Translations under genes and position numbers: made by a program
Assembly: GCF_932274485.2 (NCBI RefSeq)
Contig: NC_065882.2
Span: forward strand, 35,930,593-35,994,592
Direction: 5' to 3'
Source: Patella vulgata
Lineage: Eukaryota > Mollusca > Gastropoda > Patellidae
DNA length: 64,000 nucleotides
Shown here: positions 25,138-36,000 of the stretch, one piece after another
How positions within the stretch are numbered: the stretch's first letter is position 1
How the letters are laid out: the number at the start of each line of letters is the position of its first letter
The notes under the pieces: model-generated
What the model saw: the letters and a program-made list of their open reading frames with translations, nothing else
What the model was told of the DNA's origin: nothing
Database searches by the model: none

Positions 25138-25431
25138 AACACAAATTTGCAACTGGTACCTTTATAATTAAAATATATCTACTAGAACTACAATAACTGT
25201 ATCTAGCTAATTAATTTGATTTGCATTTAAGGAATAAAATCGAAAGGGGGGGAAATGAAAGTAAATTGATTAACACAAATTTGCAACTGGTCCCTTTATA
25301 ATTAAAATATATCTACTAGAACTACAATAACTGTATCTAGCTAATTAATTTGATTTACATTTATTGGAAATAAACACTTAATTACCGAATAAAATCGAAA
25401 GGGGGGGAAATGAAAGTAAATTGATTAGCAA
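25138..25431. repeat. Tandem duplication, ~134 and ~160 bp copies
   Basis: AACACAAATTTGCAACTGGT starts at 25138 and again at 25272. Both copies end with AAAATCGAAAGGGGGGGAAA. The second copy has an extra ~25 bp before that end. Confidence 0.8.
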
Positions 25432-25658
25432 TGTATGTTTATTGAAATTATTCAAATTAAAAACATTATTAAATACACCAAAGCTATTAGTACATTAATA
25501 CAAATTATTATATATAACAATGATAGACAAAAAACCCAACAAACCACATTGTTTTATATAATATTATTTCCTCTCCTCACATTTACTACATCTAATGTGG
25601 CACATTATTATACTTTATATAAGGTTAGTGTCATTAAAGACTTGAAAATAACAGTTAA

Positions 25659-27839
25659 CCAGAGGCTGCCAGGCAGGATACGCCCACATTTTCGAGAGAT
25701 GGATAGAGAACAAGCTAACAAGAAAGTGATTTTTCCTACAATCAAGGGCCATAATTCAGGAAATTACAATTCGATATGCGCATATATCGAAAGGAACTGA
25801 GATCTTTGTGTTATAAACTTACATTTCAAGTTTCAACAAAATCGGATAAAAATTGTGACCTCTATAGGGTCCACAACCTTGATATACCATATTTTTACGC
25901 TATTTGAGAACGAACGGCGGCCATTTTGTCTGTCAATTTTGGGGCGATTTTCACAAAATTCAAACTCAACTGTCCTTAGGGTGGAACGGTAATATAATAA
26001 TACGGTTTTTTAAATCGGATAAAAATTATGACCTCTAATGGGTCCACAAGCTAAAAACATGATTTTTCGTACAATCAGGGGCCATAATTCAGGAAGTTAC
26101 GGTCCGATATGGGCAAATATTGAAAGGAACCGAGATCTTTGGGTTATAAAATTATATATTTCAAGTTTCAACAAAATCGGATAAAAATTGTGACCTCTAT
26201 AGGGTCCACAACCTTGATATACCATATTTTTACGCTATTTGAGAATGAACGGCGGCCATTTTGTCTGTCAATTTTGGGCCGATTTTCATGAAATTCAAAC
26301 TCAGTCGTCCTTAGGGTGTAACGGTGATATAATAATACGTTTTTTTAAATCGGATAAAAATTATGACCTCTATAGGGTCCACAAGCTAAAAACGTGATTT
26401 TTCGTACAATCAGGGGCCATAATTCAATTTTGGGCCGATTTTCATGAAATTCAAACTCAGTCGTCCTTAGGGTGTAACGGTGATATAATAATACGTTTTT
26501 TTAAATCGGATAAAAATTATGACCTCTATAGGGTCCACAAGCTAAAAACGTGATTTTTCGTACAATCAGGGGCCATAATTCAGGAAATTACGGTCCTATA
26601 TGCGCGAATATCGAAAGGAACCGAGATCTTTGGGTTATAGACTTACATTTCAAGTTTCAACAAAATTGGATAAAAATTGTGACCTCGTTAAGGTCCACAA
26701 CCTTGATATACCATTTTCTTACGCCATTTTGTCTGTCAATTTTGGGCCGATTTTCATGAAATTCGAATTCAGTCGTCCCTAGGGTGTAACGGTGATATAA
26801 TAATACGTTTTTTTAAATCGGGTAAAATTATGACTTCTATAGGGTCCACAAGCTAAAAACGTGATTTTTCGTACAATCAGGGGTCATAATTCAGGAAGTT
26901 ACGGTCCGATATGCACGAATATCGAAAGGAACCGAGATCTTTGGGTTATAAACTTATATTTCAAGTTTTAACAAAATCGGATAAAAATTGTGACCCCTAT
27001 AGGGTCCACAACCTTGAAATTTGAACTCAGTCATCCTTAGGGTGTAACGGTGATATAATAGAACGTTTTTTTAAATCGGATAAAAATTATGACTTCTATA
27101 GGGTCCACAAGCTAAAAACGTGATTTTTCGTACAATCAGGGGCCATAATTCAGGAAGTTACGGTCCGATATGCACGAATATCGAAAGGAACCGAGATCTT
27201 TGGGTTATAAACTTACATTTCAAGTTTCAACAAAATCGGATAAAAATTGTCACCCCTATAGGGTCCACAACCATGATATACCATATTCTTATGCTATTTG
27301 GGAACGAACGGCAGCCATTTTGTCTGTCAATTTTGGGCCGATTTCACGAAATACAATCTCAGTCATCCTTAGGGTGTAACGGTGATATAATAGAACGGTT
27401 TTTTTAAATCAGATAAAAATTATGACTTCTATAGGGTCCACAAGCTAAAAATGTGATTTTTCGTACAATCAGGGGCCATAATTCAGGAAGTTACTGTCCG
27501 CTATGCGCAAATATCGAAAGGAACTGAGATCTTTGGGTTATAAACTTACATTTCAAGTTTCAACAAAATCAGATAAAAATTGTGAACTCTATAGGGTCCA
27601 CAAGCCAAAAACGTGATTTTTCGTACAAACAGGGGCCATAATCCATGAAGTTTCGATCTGATACATGCCAATATCGAAAGCAGCCGAGATCTTTTGGGGA
27701 TAAACCTATATTTCAAGTTTCGTCAAAATCGGATAAGAATTGTGACCTGTAGAGTGTCCACAAACAAATTGTGGACGGACGGACGTCTGGACGGACAGGG
27801 GCGAGGGCATAATACGTCCACATGAAAATGTGGGCGTAT
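25659..27839 (+). mobile_element. F2 element copy a (~2.2 kb), ATACGCCCACATTTTC inverted ends
   Basis: The 5' end reads CCAGAGGCTGCCAGGCAGG, then ATACGCCCACATTTTC at 25678-25693. The 3' end, GAAAATGTGGGCGTAT at 27824-27839, is its exact 16-bp inverse and also pairs with ATACGTCCACAT just upstream, giving a terminal hairpin with a short A-rich loop. The core holds about six copies of a ~331-bp repeat. Each is a dimer of ~173 and ~158 bp halves, recognised by TGACCTCTATAGGGTCCACAA (19-20 bp, variable). A short GGAC tract (about 27774-27800) precedes the hairpin. No protein is encoded. Best explained as a non-autonomous Helentron-type element. Confidence 0.75.
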
Positions 27840-28179
27840 AAAAATAGAGTTTTGAAAAAGTGGATTGACAATTTGTGGTATGATTAAATATAGCAAATTT
27901 TGCTTTTACTCTAATGAATGTGGAATATGTATTAATTCACTTGTTTACTAGGACTGTGATGGGAAGTTACTTCATTACTATTTTATTCTACAAGTTGCCA
28001 TACACTATATTTTCTACTGCATCAGAACTTTTTTTTTAATGTAGGAAAGATGGAATATTTAATATCAACTACACATTTGTGTGATGTTTTAATATTTAAA
28101 TGGGTTGATAATAAGAACAGATACAGGTGATATATAATATAAGACAAGACAATTTACTGTGTTCATTTCATCTATTTAG
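27840..28179. other. Unassigned spacer between F2 elements
   Basis: AT-rich, without a supported gene or repeat boundary, lying between the 3' hairpin of F2 copy a and the 5' end of copy b. Confidence 0.5.
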
Positions 28180-29949
28180 CCAGTGGCTAACAGACAGGAT
28201 ACGCCCACATTTTGCAAGAGATGGATATGTATTTCAAGTTTCACCAAAATCGGATCAAAATTGTGACCTCTAGAGGATCCACAACCCTGATATACCATAT
28301 TTTTACAGTTTGAGTACGAGGGGCGGCCATTTTGTCCGGTAGTTTTGGTCCAATTTTAACGAAATTCGAACAAAACTGGCATTAATGTGTAACGGTGATA
28401 TATTCAAACGTTTTTTTTTTAAATCGGAATAAAATTGTGACCTCCATAAGGCCCACAAGCTGAACAAGCGGTTGCCATGCAAGATACGCCCACATTTTGC
28501 AAGAGATGGACAGAGAACAAGCTCAAAAAAAGAAGTGATTTATTCGTACAATCAAGGGCCATAATTCAGGAAGTTTGGATCCAATATGTGCGAATATCGA
28601 AAGGAACCGAGATCTTTGGGTTATAAATATGTATTTCAAGTTTCAACAAAATCGGATAAAAATTGTGACCTCTATAGGGTCCACAACCTTGATATACCAT
28701 ATTTTTACGCTATTTGAGAACGAACAGCGGCCATTTTGTCTGTCAATTTTGGGCCAATTTTCCCGAAATTCGAACTCAGCCGTCCTTAGGGTGTAACGGT
28801 GATATAATAATACGTTTTTTTAAATCGGATAAAAATTATGACCTCTATAGGGTCCACAAGCTAAAAACGCGATTTTTGGTACAATCAGGAGCCATAATTC
28901 AGAAAGTTACGGTCCGATATGCGCAAATATCGAAAGGAACCGAGATCTTTGGGTTATAGACTTACATTTCAAGTTTCAACAAAATCGGATAAAAATTGTG
29001 ACCTCTATAGTGTCCACAACATTGATATACCATATTTTTATGGCGGCCATTTTGTCTGTCAATTTCGGGCCGATTTTCACGAAATTCAAACTCAGCCATC
29101 CTTAGGGTGTAACGGTGATATAATAGAACGTTTTTTTAAATCGGATAAAAATTATGACCTCTATAGGGTCCACAAGCTAAAAACACGATTTTTGGTACAA
29201 TCAGGGGCCATAATTCAGGAAGTTAAGGTCCGATATGCGCGAATATCGAAAGGAACCGAGATCTTTGGATTATCAACTTAGATATCAAGTTTCAACAAAA
29301 TCGGATAAAAATTGTGAGCTCTATAGTGTCCACAAGCTAAAAACGTGATTTTTTGTACAAACAGGGGCCATAATCCATGAAGTTTCGATCCAATGCCAAT
29401 ATCGAAAGGAACCGAGATCTTTTGGAGATAAACCTATATTTCAAGTTTCGTCAAAATCGGATAAGAATTGTGACCTGTAGAGTGTCCACAAACAAATTGT
29501 GGACGGACGGGCGTCTGGACGACGGCATAATACGTCCACATGAAAATGTGGGCGTATAAAAAGGTGATTTTTCGTACAACCAGGGGCCATAATTCAGGAA
29601 GTTAGGGTCTGATATGCACGAATATCGAAAAGAACCCATATCTTTGGGTTATAAACTTACATTTCAAATTTCAACAAAATGAGATCAAAAATGTGACCTC
29701 TAGAGGGTCCACAAGCTAAAAACGTGATTTTTCGTACAATCAGGGGCTATAATCCATGAAGTTACGGTCCCATACATGCCAAGATCGAAAGGAACCAAGA
29801 TCTTAGGGAGATAAACCTATATTTCAAGTTTCGTTGAAATCAGATGAAAATTGTGACCTGTAGAGTGTCTGCAAACAATTGTGGACGGACGTCCAGCTGG
29901 ACGGAGAGGGGCGACGACAATATACGTCCACATGAAAATGTTGGCGTAT
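28180..29949 (+). mobile_element. F2 element copy b (outer), interrupted by copy c
   Basis: The 5' end is CCAGTGGCTAACAGACAGG followed by ATACGCCCACATTTTGC. The 3' end is ATACGTCCACATGAAAATG then TTGGCGTAT, ending 29949. Its core is split at about 28464 by copy c and resumes at about 29562 with GGTGATTTTTCGTAC. Taken without the insert it is only ~0.7 kb. A single G-to-T change in the terminal TIR and more divergent core repeats suggest it is older than copy a. Confidence 0.7.
28465..29557 (+). mobile_element. F2 element copy c, nested inside copy b
   Basis: It starts CAAGCGGTTGCCATGCAAG followed by ATACGCCCACATTTTGC and ends GAAAATGTGGGCGTAT (29542-29557). Its core holds about three ~331-bp repeats. 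The flanks are CACAAGCTGAA on the left and AAAAAGGTGATTTTTCG on the right, that is the two halves of a normal F2 core repeat (CTAAAAACGTGATTTTTCG). No target duplication beyond the A run is visible. Confidence 0.75.
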
Positions 29950-30380
29950 AAAAACAACTATATACACTCAGTGCCTAATAAACTTAATAAATAACAAGTA
30001 TTGTATAGGATGATTATGATGTATATACACTATATAAACAATACAGTCTACATATCTATTTGTTACAATCTGCATTAAATCTACAACATTTAATTTAACT
30101 ATATCTTTAATTACATATTTCATCTCAAATAACTTGTGCAAAAATGTTCCAGTTTGAAAATAAGAGTACATAATAAACTGAATTAAGACAGTGATATTTA
30201 TAAACTAAGAATTATCATTTCTTAAATTAGTCTATGTGAAAAGATTTCCTGCCAACAAATCATGCTTTGTGGCAACTTGCTCACATGGTTGTGGTAACTT
30301 ACTCATCGATTTGTTTTTGAAAAGTAAGTAGCAAGGGCAACAGTTAAATAAGGTGAGTATTTTGATCATAATTATGTAAA
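29950..30380. other. Unassigned AT-rich DNA
   Basis: No gene, RNA or repeat that I can support. Confidence 0.5.
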
Positions 30381-30384
30381 AAGT

Positions 30385-30625
30385 ACAATGTACAAAGTCC
30401 TAATACCGGTAATGATGAAGTCAAAATACCTCTGAGGCCCAAGTTAAATGTAAACCAACAAATGTAATGTGTCAAATGACAAATGTTTTATTGGAAAAGG
30501 CTGTTTTTTGACGTGTCTACATTTTACATCTCTCTCATTACATATTACATTTGCGCTCTGCCGCATCTCATTTGTCCTTCACGCTTTCTACATAGCATCT
30601 TACGCAGAGCACTAACTTTGATATC
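30385..30625. repeat. Left arm of a ~1.3 kb inverted repeat
   Basis: Landmarks TACAAAGTCCTAAT, TTTTATTGGAAAAGGCTG, CTACATTTTACAT and ACGCTTTCTACATAGCATCT occur here in this order and, inverted, at 31515-31705. The arms differ by several indels, so the structure is not recent. Confidence 0.7.
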
Positions 30626-31374
30626 CCCTTTCAGTTGATCAAAATCAGTTGATTTTTAACACTGTTCATAACTTTTTAAAATTGTCAAATCGTTTCTAAC
30701 ATCCAAATCATCCCGTCTGTTATTGATTTATTTACTCTACAAGTCATATATATACATAATATACCAAATAACACTTTCCGTTTAGGCAAGTCATATATGG
30801 AGGGGCTGGGGTTTGCGGCACTACTACATTGGTACCATATAAAAAAAACGTAACACCAAATATAAAGTAACGGTATGGACAACCTGGTACACTATAAGAA
30901 ATTTACTTACCTTGAAAAACGATCGAATTTGGATGGTACTAAACTATATCATGTTACATATCAGTGAAAAGCCAGATCATGTATACTCATTCCTCTCTTT
31001 AAGTACATGTATATTAATTATTTGTTGGGCACAATGTGCATATATACTTTTTTTTTTTTTAAAATGGATTAAAGTTAATTAGCCTGTACTAAAATTTAGA
31101 GAGAGGGTGCGGAGGGTTTAAAATGTCAAAATACGGGTATTAATACGAAATTCCAGTTATCATGTTATACATCACTGGAAAGTATGTTTCTATGGCTCTC
31201 TGAATCTATCAGTTATTTCCTGGCACATTCATAATTACGTACTTCAGAGAAAGAAAAATCCTCGTTTTGTTGAAAGAAATGTGTCGCTGTCCAACAGTAA
31301 CCTAATTACTAAATATAGACCATACTCCTTATTTGTCGAAGGCTGTGATTAGCCAAACCAATCACAGGATTTCA

Positions 31375-31510
31375 TTGCAGGCACAGTCGTCCAGCAAATT
31401 TCTTATAGTTTGCCATGTTGATTGCTTGAATATCGTTTGGTAAATATCTTATAGTGTGCTGGCTTATAGTGTTCCAGGTTGATCTCAGCCTTGTTTCTGT
31501 ATGTGATATC
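31375..31510 (-). pseudogene. Possible C-terminal scrap of a LINE reverse transcriptase
   Basis: On the minus strand the frame reads YLPNDIQAINMANYKKFAGR, resembling the WNxLPxxIRxxxSxxxFKxxL ending of many non-LTR reverse transcriptases. A displaced STWNTI lies about ten residues upstream. This is a weak similarity over ~25 residues next to the right arm of the inverted repeat; chance is possible. Confidence 0.3.
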
Positions 31511-31514
31511 CTAC

Positions 31515-31705
31515 ATTTGCATACCAAAGTTAGTGAGATGCTATGTAGAAAGCGTGAATGGTAAATGAGAAAAAATGTAAAATGCAATAAAGGAAATGTA
31601 AAATGTAGACAGTCAAAAAACAGCATTTTCCAATAAAACAAGGTACTTTGTCTTTACCATTACCTGAATTAGGACTTTGTACCTTTTACACATAATCAAT
31701 GGAAA
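31515..31705. repeat. Right arm of the ~1.3 kb inverted repeat
   Basis: It matches 30385-30625 in inverse orientation. The ~0.9 kb between the arms has no supported transposase. Confidence 0.7.
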
Positions 31706-32675
31706 AGACATTTTAGCAGAGCATTTAATATTGGAAATGATACTCTTCCACACATTACCGGTATTCATGATTCTATCAAAAGGGAAATTGCTGAAAATCA
31801 AGTGAGATTTTCTAGACATTTCATTAAGATGAGATGGTAATATTGTGGCTTACATAGTATTAATCAGGTGTTATGAGAAAATTGCCAATAAAGTATTTAG
31901 AAGTTCTGTTATCATTTTAAACACCATAGTAATTGTGACCTCTCGAGTGTCAACAAGAATTGTGCACAAAAGACCAACGAGACTGCAATATACAGCCATT
32001 TACTACATTCCAGGTTGATTTTAAACAGAATGTTGAAGTTTCTTAATATCTTATAATGTCCTGCTGATTTATATAGTAGTAAGGTACAACAGAAAACAAC
32101 CCACAAACCTAAAATGATTAATTAACCTTAAAATACAGATGTGACGTCATCCTTTGATGTTGGCGTACCATTATTTCAAATAATGGTACGGGCAATGTAC
32201 CAAGCATACATTATTTATACTAGTTGCAATATTGGACCCACGTGACGTATGTCATTGAAATGCATCACACTCGTACAATATCAATATATTACTTAATGTC
32301 TCGCACTCGACCATTAAACTACACATAATGGACACTTTAAGTCAATCGAAATAACGCATTAGATATTATCTATCAAGACTACAATTTATTTTTAAATTCA
32401 CGGTGCTGAAAAGCAGTACAGATAATAGATAAAATTGTGAGATTAAAAAAATGTGATATGATGGGGTATAAAATAAAAAAAAATGTACAATACAGGCAAA
32501 TATATTTACATAAAGTTGTTGAGTGATTGAATACTATTCATTGCAAGCCAAAAATACCCCAAGCAAATAATAGACATCTTAAAATCATTCATAAATTCTA
32601 TTTGAATTGAACATATGTAATAAAGATAGATATATCTGAATCTGATGCACTATTACACCGCTATATTCTATATAC
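31706..32675. other. Unassigned DNA downstream of GAK, with one short palindrome
   Basis: No gene is supported. A near-perfect 25-bp palindrome, GTACCATTATTT-C-AAATAATGGTAC, lies at 32165-32189. A plus-strand TGACGTCA-like word (GTGACGTCAT, about 32141) lies near it. Confidence 0.5.
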
Positions 32676-32681
32676 TTTATT
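32676..32681 (-). terminator. Candidate polyadenylation signal of GAK
   Basis: AATAAA on the minus strand, about 100 bp past the GAK stop codon. It is the first canonical signal after the stop that I see, but in such AT-rich DNA the motif is common. Confidence 0.4.
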
Positions 32682-32778
32682 TGTTTTCTATTTATGTGAT
32701 AAGCTATAATAGAATTTATCTACATACTATTTAGCAGATTATAAACACATGCACACATCAATACTTCATTCTACACAT

Positions 32779-32883
32779 TCACTGATATAAAGATTTCATG
32801 CCTTCAATTTCAAACTGAGCCCATGCATCATTAAGTTCCATGAAGATCATTTTGGCTATTTCTTCATATGGTGATCCAGTTAA
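32779..32883 (-). CDS. GAK: GAK terminal coding exon (end of J domain)
   Basis: This is the last coding exon of cyclin-G-associated kinase/auxilin. The 34 codons read [20 protein letters not shown] then [14 protein letters not shown] and a TGA stop at 32779-32781. This is the final helix of the auxilin/GAK J domain and the short C-terminus typical of animal GAK. The acceptor is TATTTTTTAG just upstream on the minus strand, phase 0, so it joins the HPDK codon of the exon at 35288-35464 directly to LTGSPYE, matching the family (HPDKxTGxPYE). In the cell this domain stimulates Hsc70 to strip clathrin from vesicles. The 2.4 kb intron before it carries an F1 element. Confidence 0.93.
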   Translation of the reverse strand, partial: LTGSPYEEIAKMIFMELNDAWAQFEIEGMKSLYQ

Positions 32884-32965
32884 CTAAAAAATACAACAAT
32901 CTTAGGTTATAAACAGCAATATACACAGTAATCATTGTTATAGGACAAATTGATGCCTAGATTAA

Positions 32966-33889
32966 ACAAGCCAACAGTGAGGCTGATGTCCCCCGCCGAA
33001 ATAGGAAAATAATTAGAGGACACATATAAATTTATCACAAATTATCTTTTACAAAGTATTGAACAATCGTAGGAGAGTTATTGTTTTCCAAAGTCTCGAC
33101 CAATCAAATTGCGTATCGCTCTGCTTACCCTGAGCAGAAAATGCTCATTATCAAACTTAGTCAAGGTATTACTGTAATGAAACTATACACCAAGTTTCAT
33201 CAATCTCACTTAATTAGAACTAAAGTTATCGTGTCCCAAAGCATCAACCAATCAAATTGCTTATCTCTGCTTACCCTAAGCGGAAAATGCTCATCTTCGA
33301 ACTCCATCAAGGCATTGACCTAATCAACACATACACCAAGTTTGAACATTCTAGCTCAATTAGGAAGAGAGTTATCGTGCCCCAAAGTATCAACCAATCA
33401 AATTGCTTATCTCTGCTTACCCTAAGCGGAAAATGCTTATCTTCGAACTCCATCAAGGCATTGACCTAATAAACACATACACCAAGTTTGAACATTCTAG
33501 CTCAATTAAAAGTTATCGTGTCCCAAAGCATCAACCAATCAAATTGCTTATCTCTGCTTACCCTAAGCGGAAAATGCTCATCTTCGAACTCCATCAAGGC
33601 ATTGACCTAATCAACACATACACCAAGTTTGAACATTCTAGCCCAATTAGGAAGAGAGTTATCGTGTCCCAAAGCATCAACCAATCAAATTGCTTATCTC
33701 TGCTTACCCTAAGCGGAAAATGCTCATCTTCGAACTCCATCAAGGCATTGACCTAATAAACACATACACCAAGTTTGAACATTCTAGCTCAATTAGGAAG
33801 AGAGTTATTGTGTCCCAAAAAGTGTGACGGACAGACAGACGGACGGACGGACGGACGGACGGACGGACGGACGGACGGACGGACGGACG

Positions 33890-33956
<67 letters not shown>

Positions 33957-34002
33957 GGACCCATTTTAATAGTCCCCTGCTTTCTTCGAAAGGCGGGGGA
34001 CA
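32966..34002 (+). mobile_element. F1 element copy 2, inside the last GAK intron
   Basis: It has the same 5' end (ACAAGCCAACAGTGAGGC, then TGTCCCCCGCC at 32987-32997) and the same inverse 3' end (33992-34002) as copy 1. The core from about 33190 to 33825 matches copy 1 from about 2190 to 2815 nearly base for base, including the same order of monomer variants; the 5' part is shorter. The microsatellite is far longer here (33826-33960). It lies on the plus strand, antisense to GAK, wholly within the intron 32884-35287. Confidence 0.78.
33826..33960. repeat. (GGAC)n(CAGA)n microsatellite of F1 copy 2
   Basis: About 135 bp of pure 4-bp repeats, GGAC first and then CAGA. Six-frame reading gives TDGRTDGR or SVCLSVCL runs with no biological meaning. 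It abuts the 3' hairpin of the element. Confidence 0.95.
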
Positions 34003-35212
34003 ACAAGTCCAACAGTTGAAGGAAAAAACTAAGATGCTTAACAGAGAGAGAGAAATGGGGTTTAACACCCACTCATTTCAGGACTAACATATGGTTCAGT
34101 TTTATTCAATAATTCACTTGCACGTAGGCGTCTTTAGCATTGAGAGGATACCAAAGGACCCAGAGAAAACCCACAAGGTTGGGCAGGCAACCCAAGCCTA
34201 CCCTTGTGATGTAGAGGCAGGGAATCGAAATCGTGCCACTTGACTCAATGACAGACTATATGGTTTCACGCACATGCGTTAAAGTTACAATTTCATATTT
34301 TCTAAGAAAGTCAAAACATAATTATTTCTATGTCTTTTGCTCAATAGGTTATCAACTCACTATTATACGACCATAGGTGTCATTCTCACACTTAAAACTC
34401 ATTTACACCGGAAATAATAACACAATTACCTCCCTTGTTTTCTATTCTCCACCATGGAGTAGTTATCTTCAAACGTTGGAATTTGAAGATGAAAATGATA
34501 TTTTTGCCAATTTGTCAACTGGCAATAGTGAATTAAAGGATTAATAGGATTATTCTTTAACAAGGTAGGACTGTTTATAGATACCATCTATTTTATGGCG
34601 TTATTTTAATAAATTTTAAAAATATAACTTAAAAATATGAAATTGCAACTTTAAAAGACATCCGCCCCCCCATCCCCCTCCCAAATTAAGTTATTTAGTT
34701 CACATCCAACCAGGGATCTTTCGCAGTGAGCAGAACAATCGGATTAAAATACAGATCTATATTGCGTTTAGTTTTTTTTATACTTTCGGCAACCCACACT
34801 ACACGAAGATCTGACCGGTTGTAGTAAAATGTCGCGTCAGAGGTCGTACAAATGGCTTTTGACCCTATGATGTCAGACATTCATTAATCAATCAGCGTTG
34901 ACGTTTCTAGTGGTTTACCCACAGTGCCTTGTATCCCACTCCAAGATGCAGCCATAACAGATGGTTGCATTGGCTAATCCCTCACGCCATCCAGAACGCA
35001 GGTTATATAACAATTCTTCCAGATCCTAGTGTAGTACAGACAAATAAAACAAAATTTTGAACTATAAAAAATGAAACGAAATAAGATCTGTATTTTAATC
35101 AGATTGTGAGAAGAACTAGAATCCAGAAAACAATCATGTGATAGAACTGATAGCTTGCACAGATATTAAATCTGTGATCAAAAAAGCAACCTGACTATAG
35201 GAGTCTGTAAAC
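34003..35212. other. Remainder of the last GAK intron
   Basis: No exon or gene is recognised. The stretch CCCAGAGAAAACCCACAAGG to GGGAATCGAAATC (about 34158-34232) has the look of a dispersed repeat with a tRNA box-B-like word on its minus strand, but I cannot define its ends. Confidence 0.45.
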
Positions 35213-35275
35213 TGGATAAAGATAGGTTGCCAAACAACAAAACGTGCCCACAGCAGCTGAGTATAGGCCCACTGT
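35213..35275 (+). repeat. F2 element 5' scrap in a GAK intron
   Basis: AAGATAGGTTGCCAAACAAC followed by CGTGCCCACAGCAGCT resembles the 5' end of F2 elements at 45937 and 57041, diverged. Nothing of the rest of the element follows; the GAK exon starts 12 bp further on. Confidence 0.6.
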
Positions 35276-35287
35276 AAAATAAATTAC

Positions 35288-35464
35288 CTTGTCTGGATGA
35301 ACTGATAATACAGCTCTTCTGTAGATTTTTTTAACTTGTTCAGCTGTGACTAGTTGATGCATACCTACTTCCTTCCACCTATCTTCTCCTTCCCATAATA
35401 CTTTATGTAATGTAGATAATAATGCTCTTATATTTCTCTCTTTACCTTGTATCCAATCTCTTAT
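35288..35464 (-). CDS. GAK: GAK J-domain exon with HPD motif
   Basis: A 177-bp exon, 59 codons, phase 0 at both ends, coding [20 protein letters not shown] and ending [16 protein letters not shown]. This is the core of the auxilin/GAK-type J domain: [15 protein letters not shown] is specific to this family, and HPD (exon residues 56-58) is the loop that triggers Hsc70 ATP hydrolysis. The acceptor is ATATCTACAG and the donor AAG|GTAATT. It continues from the exon at 36001-36143 (DPDKLK-IRDW) and into 32779-32883 (HPDK-LTGS). There is no internal stop, and the family residues are intact, so the gene looks functional. I choose GAK over auxilin because invertebrates generally have one gene with the kinase, but the kinase is not in this window. 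Confidence 0.95.
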
Positions 35465-35485
35465 CTGTAGATATATATAGAGGAT

Positions 35486-35634
35486 ATTTGTCGTTTTAGA
35501 GTGAATAACATGTTTTATTTCATCGAGAAGCAAGAAAACTTATATTTTCACGAATGCGTAGCATGAGTGAAAATATAAACGTTTTCTTGCTTAGAGATGA
35601 AAAAAAATATGTTATTCACGACAAAACGACAAAT
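35486..35634. repeat. 149-bp fold-back palindrome (MITE-like) in a GAK intron
   Basis: The left arm begins ATTTGTCGTTTT and contains GTGAATAACAT, AAGCAAGAAAAC and TATATTTTCAC. The right arm is its inverse and ends AAAACGACAAAT. The arms are about 65 bp with a few mismatches and a short unpaired centre. It lies 22 bp upstream (gene sense) of the J-domain exon acceptor. No clear target duplication is seen. Confidence 0.7.
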
Positions 35635-36000
35635 GTTCTATTTATTTTATGATTTTACAATCATTTTAGGTAAAAACAACATGGACTACTTTGTCCGCTT
35701 TGAGCCAGTGGAATAACACTTTTATTTCACTGATAAAACGCGGTCTTCCACTACTGATCATGAAATAAACAATTTTATACTTTAATATATATGTACCTTA
35801 TACAATACACCCAAATAATAACATATCGTTTCAAATAGCATTCCCCCAAATCTCTTATTATTAATAAATATACACAGATATACCAGAAAACTATAGAAAG
35901 AGTAAGCACTCCCTGACGTTAGTATGATACCTACACATTTAAATGGAGTAATAGAGTTTGGACCTATTACTTAATACAATTGGTTTATATTTCAACAAAC

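Noticed and set aside
25678-27839. CRISPR-like array (regular repeats at 25.8-27.7 kb)
   Set aside because: Repeats are ~331 bp and diverged, spacers are absent, and the context is eukaryotic.
28575-29281. Overlapping open frames with YRKEPRSLGYRLTFQVSTKSD
   Set aside because: Frames through F2 core repeats, recurring at 26600, 27170 and 28919 with random stops; no protein signal.
33775-34087. Open frames of TDGRTDGR, DRQTDRQT or SVCLSVCL repeats
   Set aside because: They are translations of the GGAC/CAGA microsatellite in several frames on both strands at once, inside a transposable element.
34100-34260. Possible tRNA-derived SINE (AGAGAAAACCCACAAGG to GGGAATCGAAATC)
   Set aside because: Only a box-B-like word is visible. 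I could not find a convincing box A at tRNA spacing, a tail or a target duplication.
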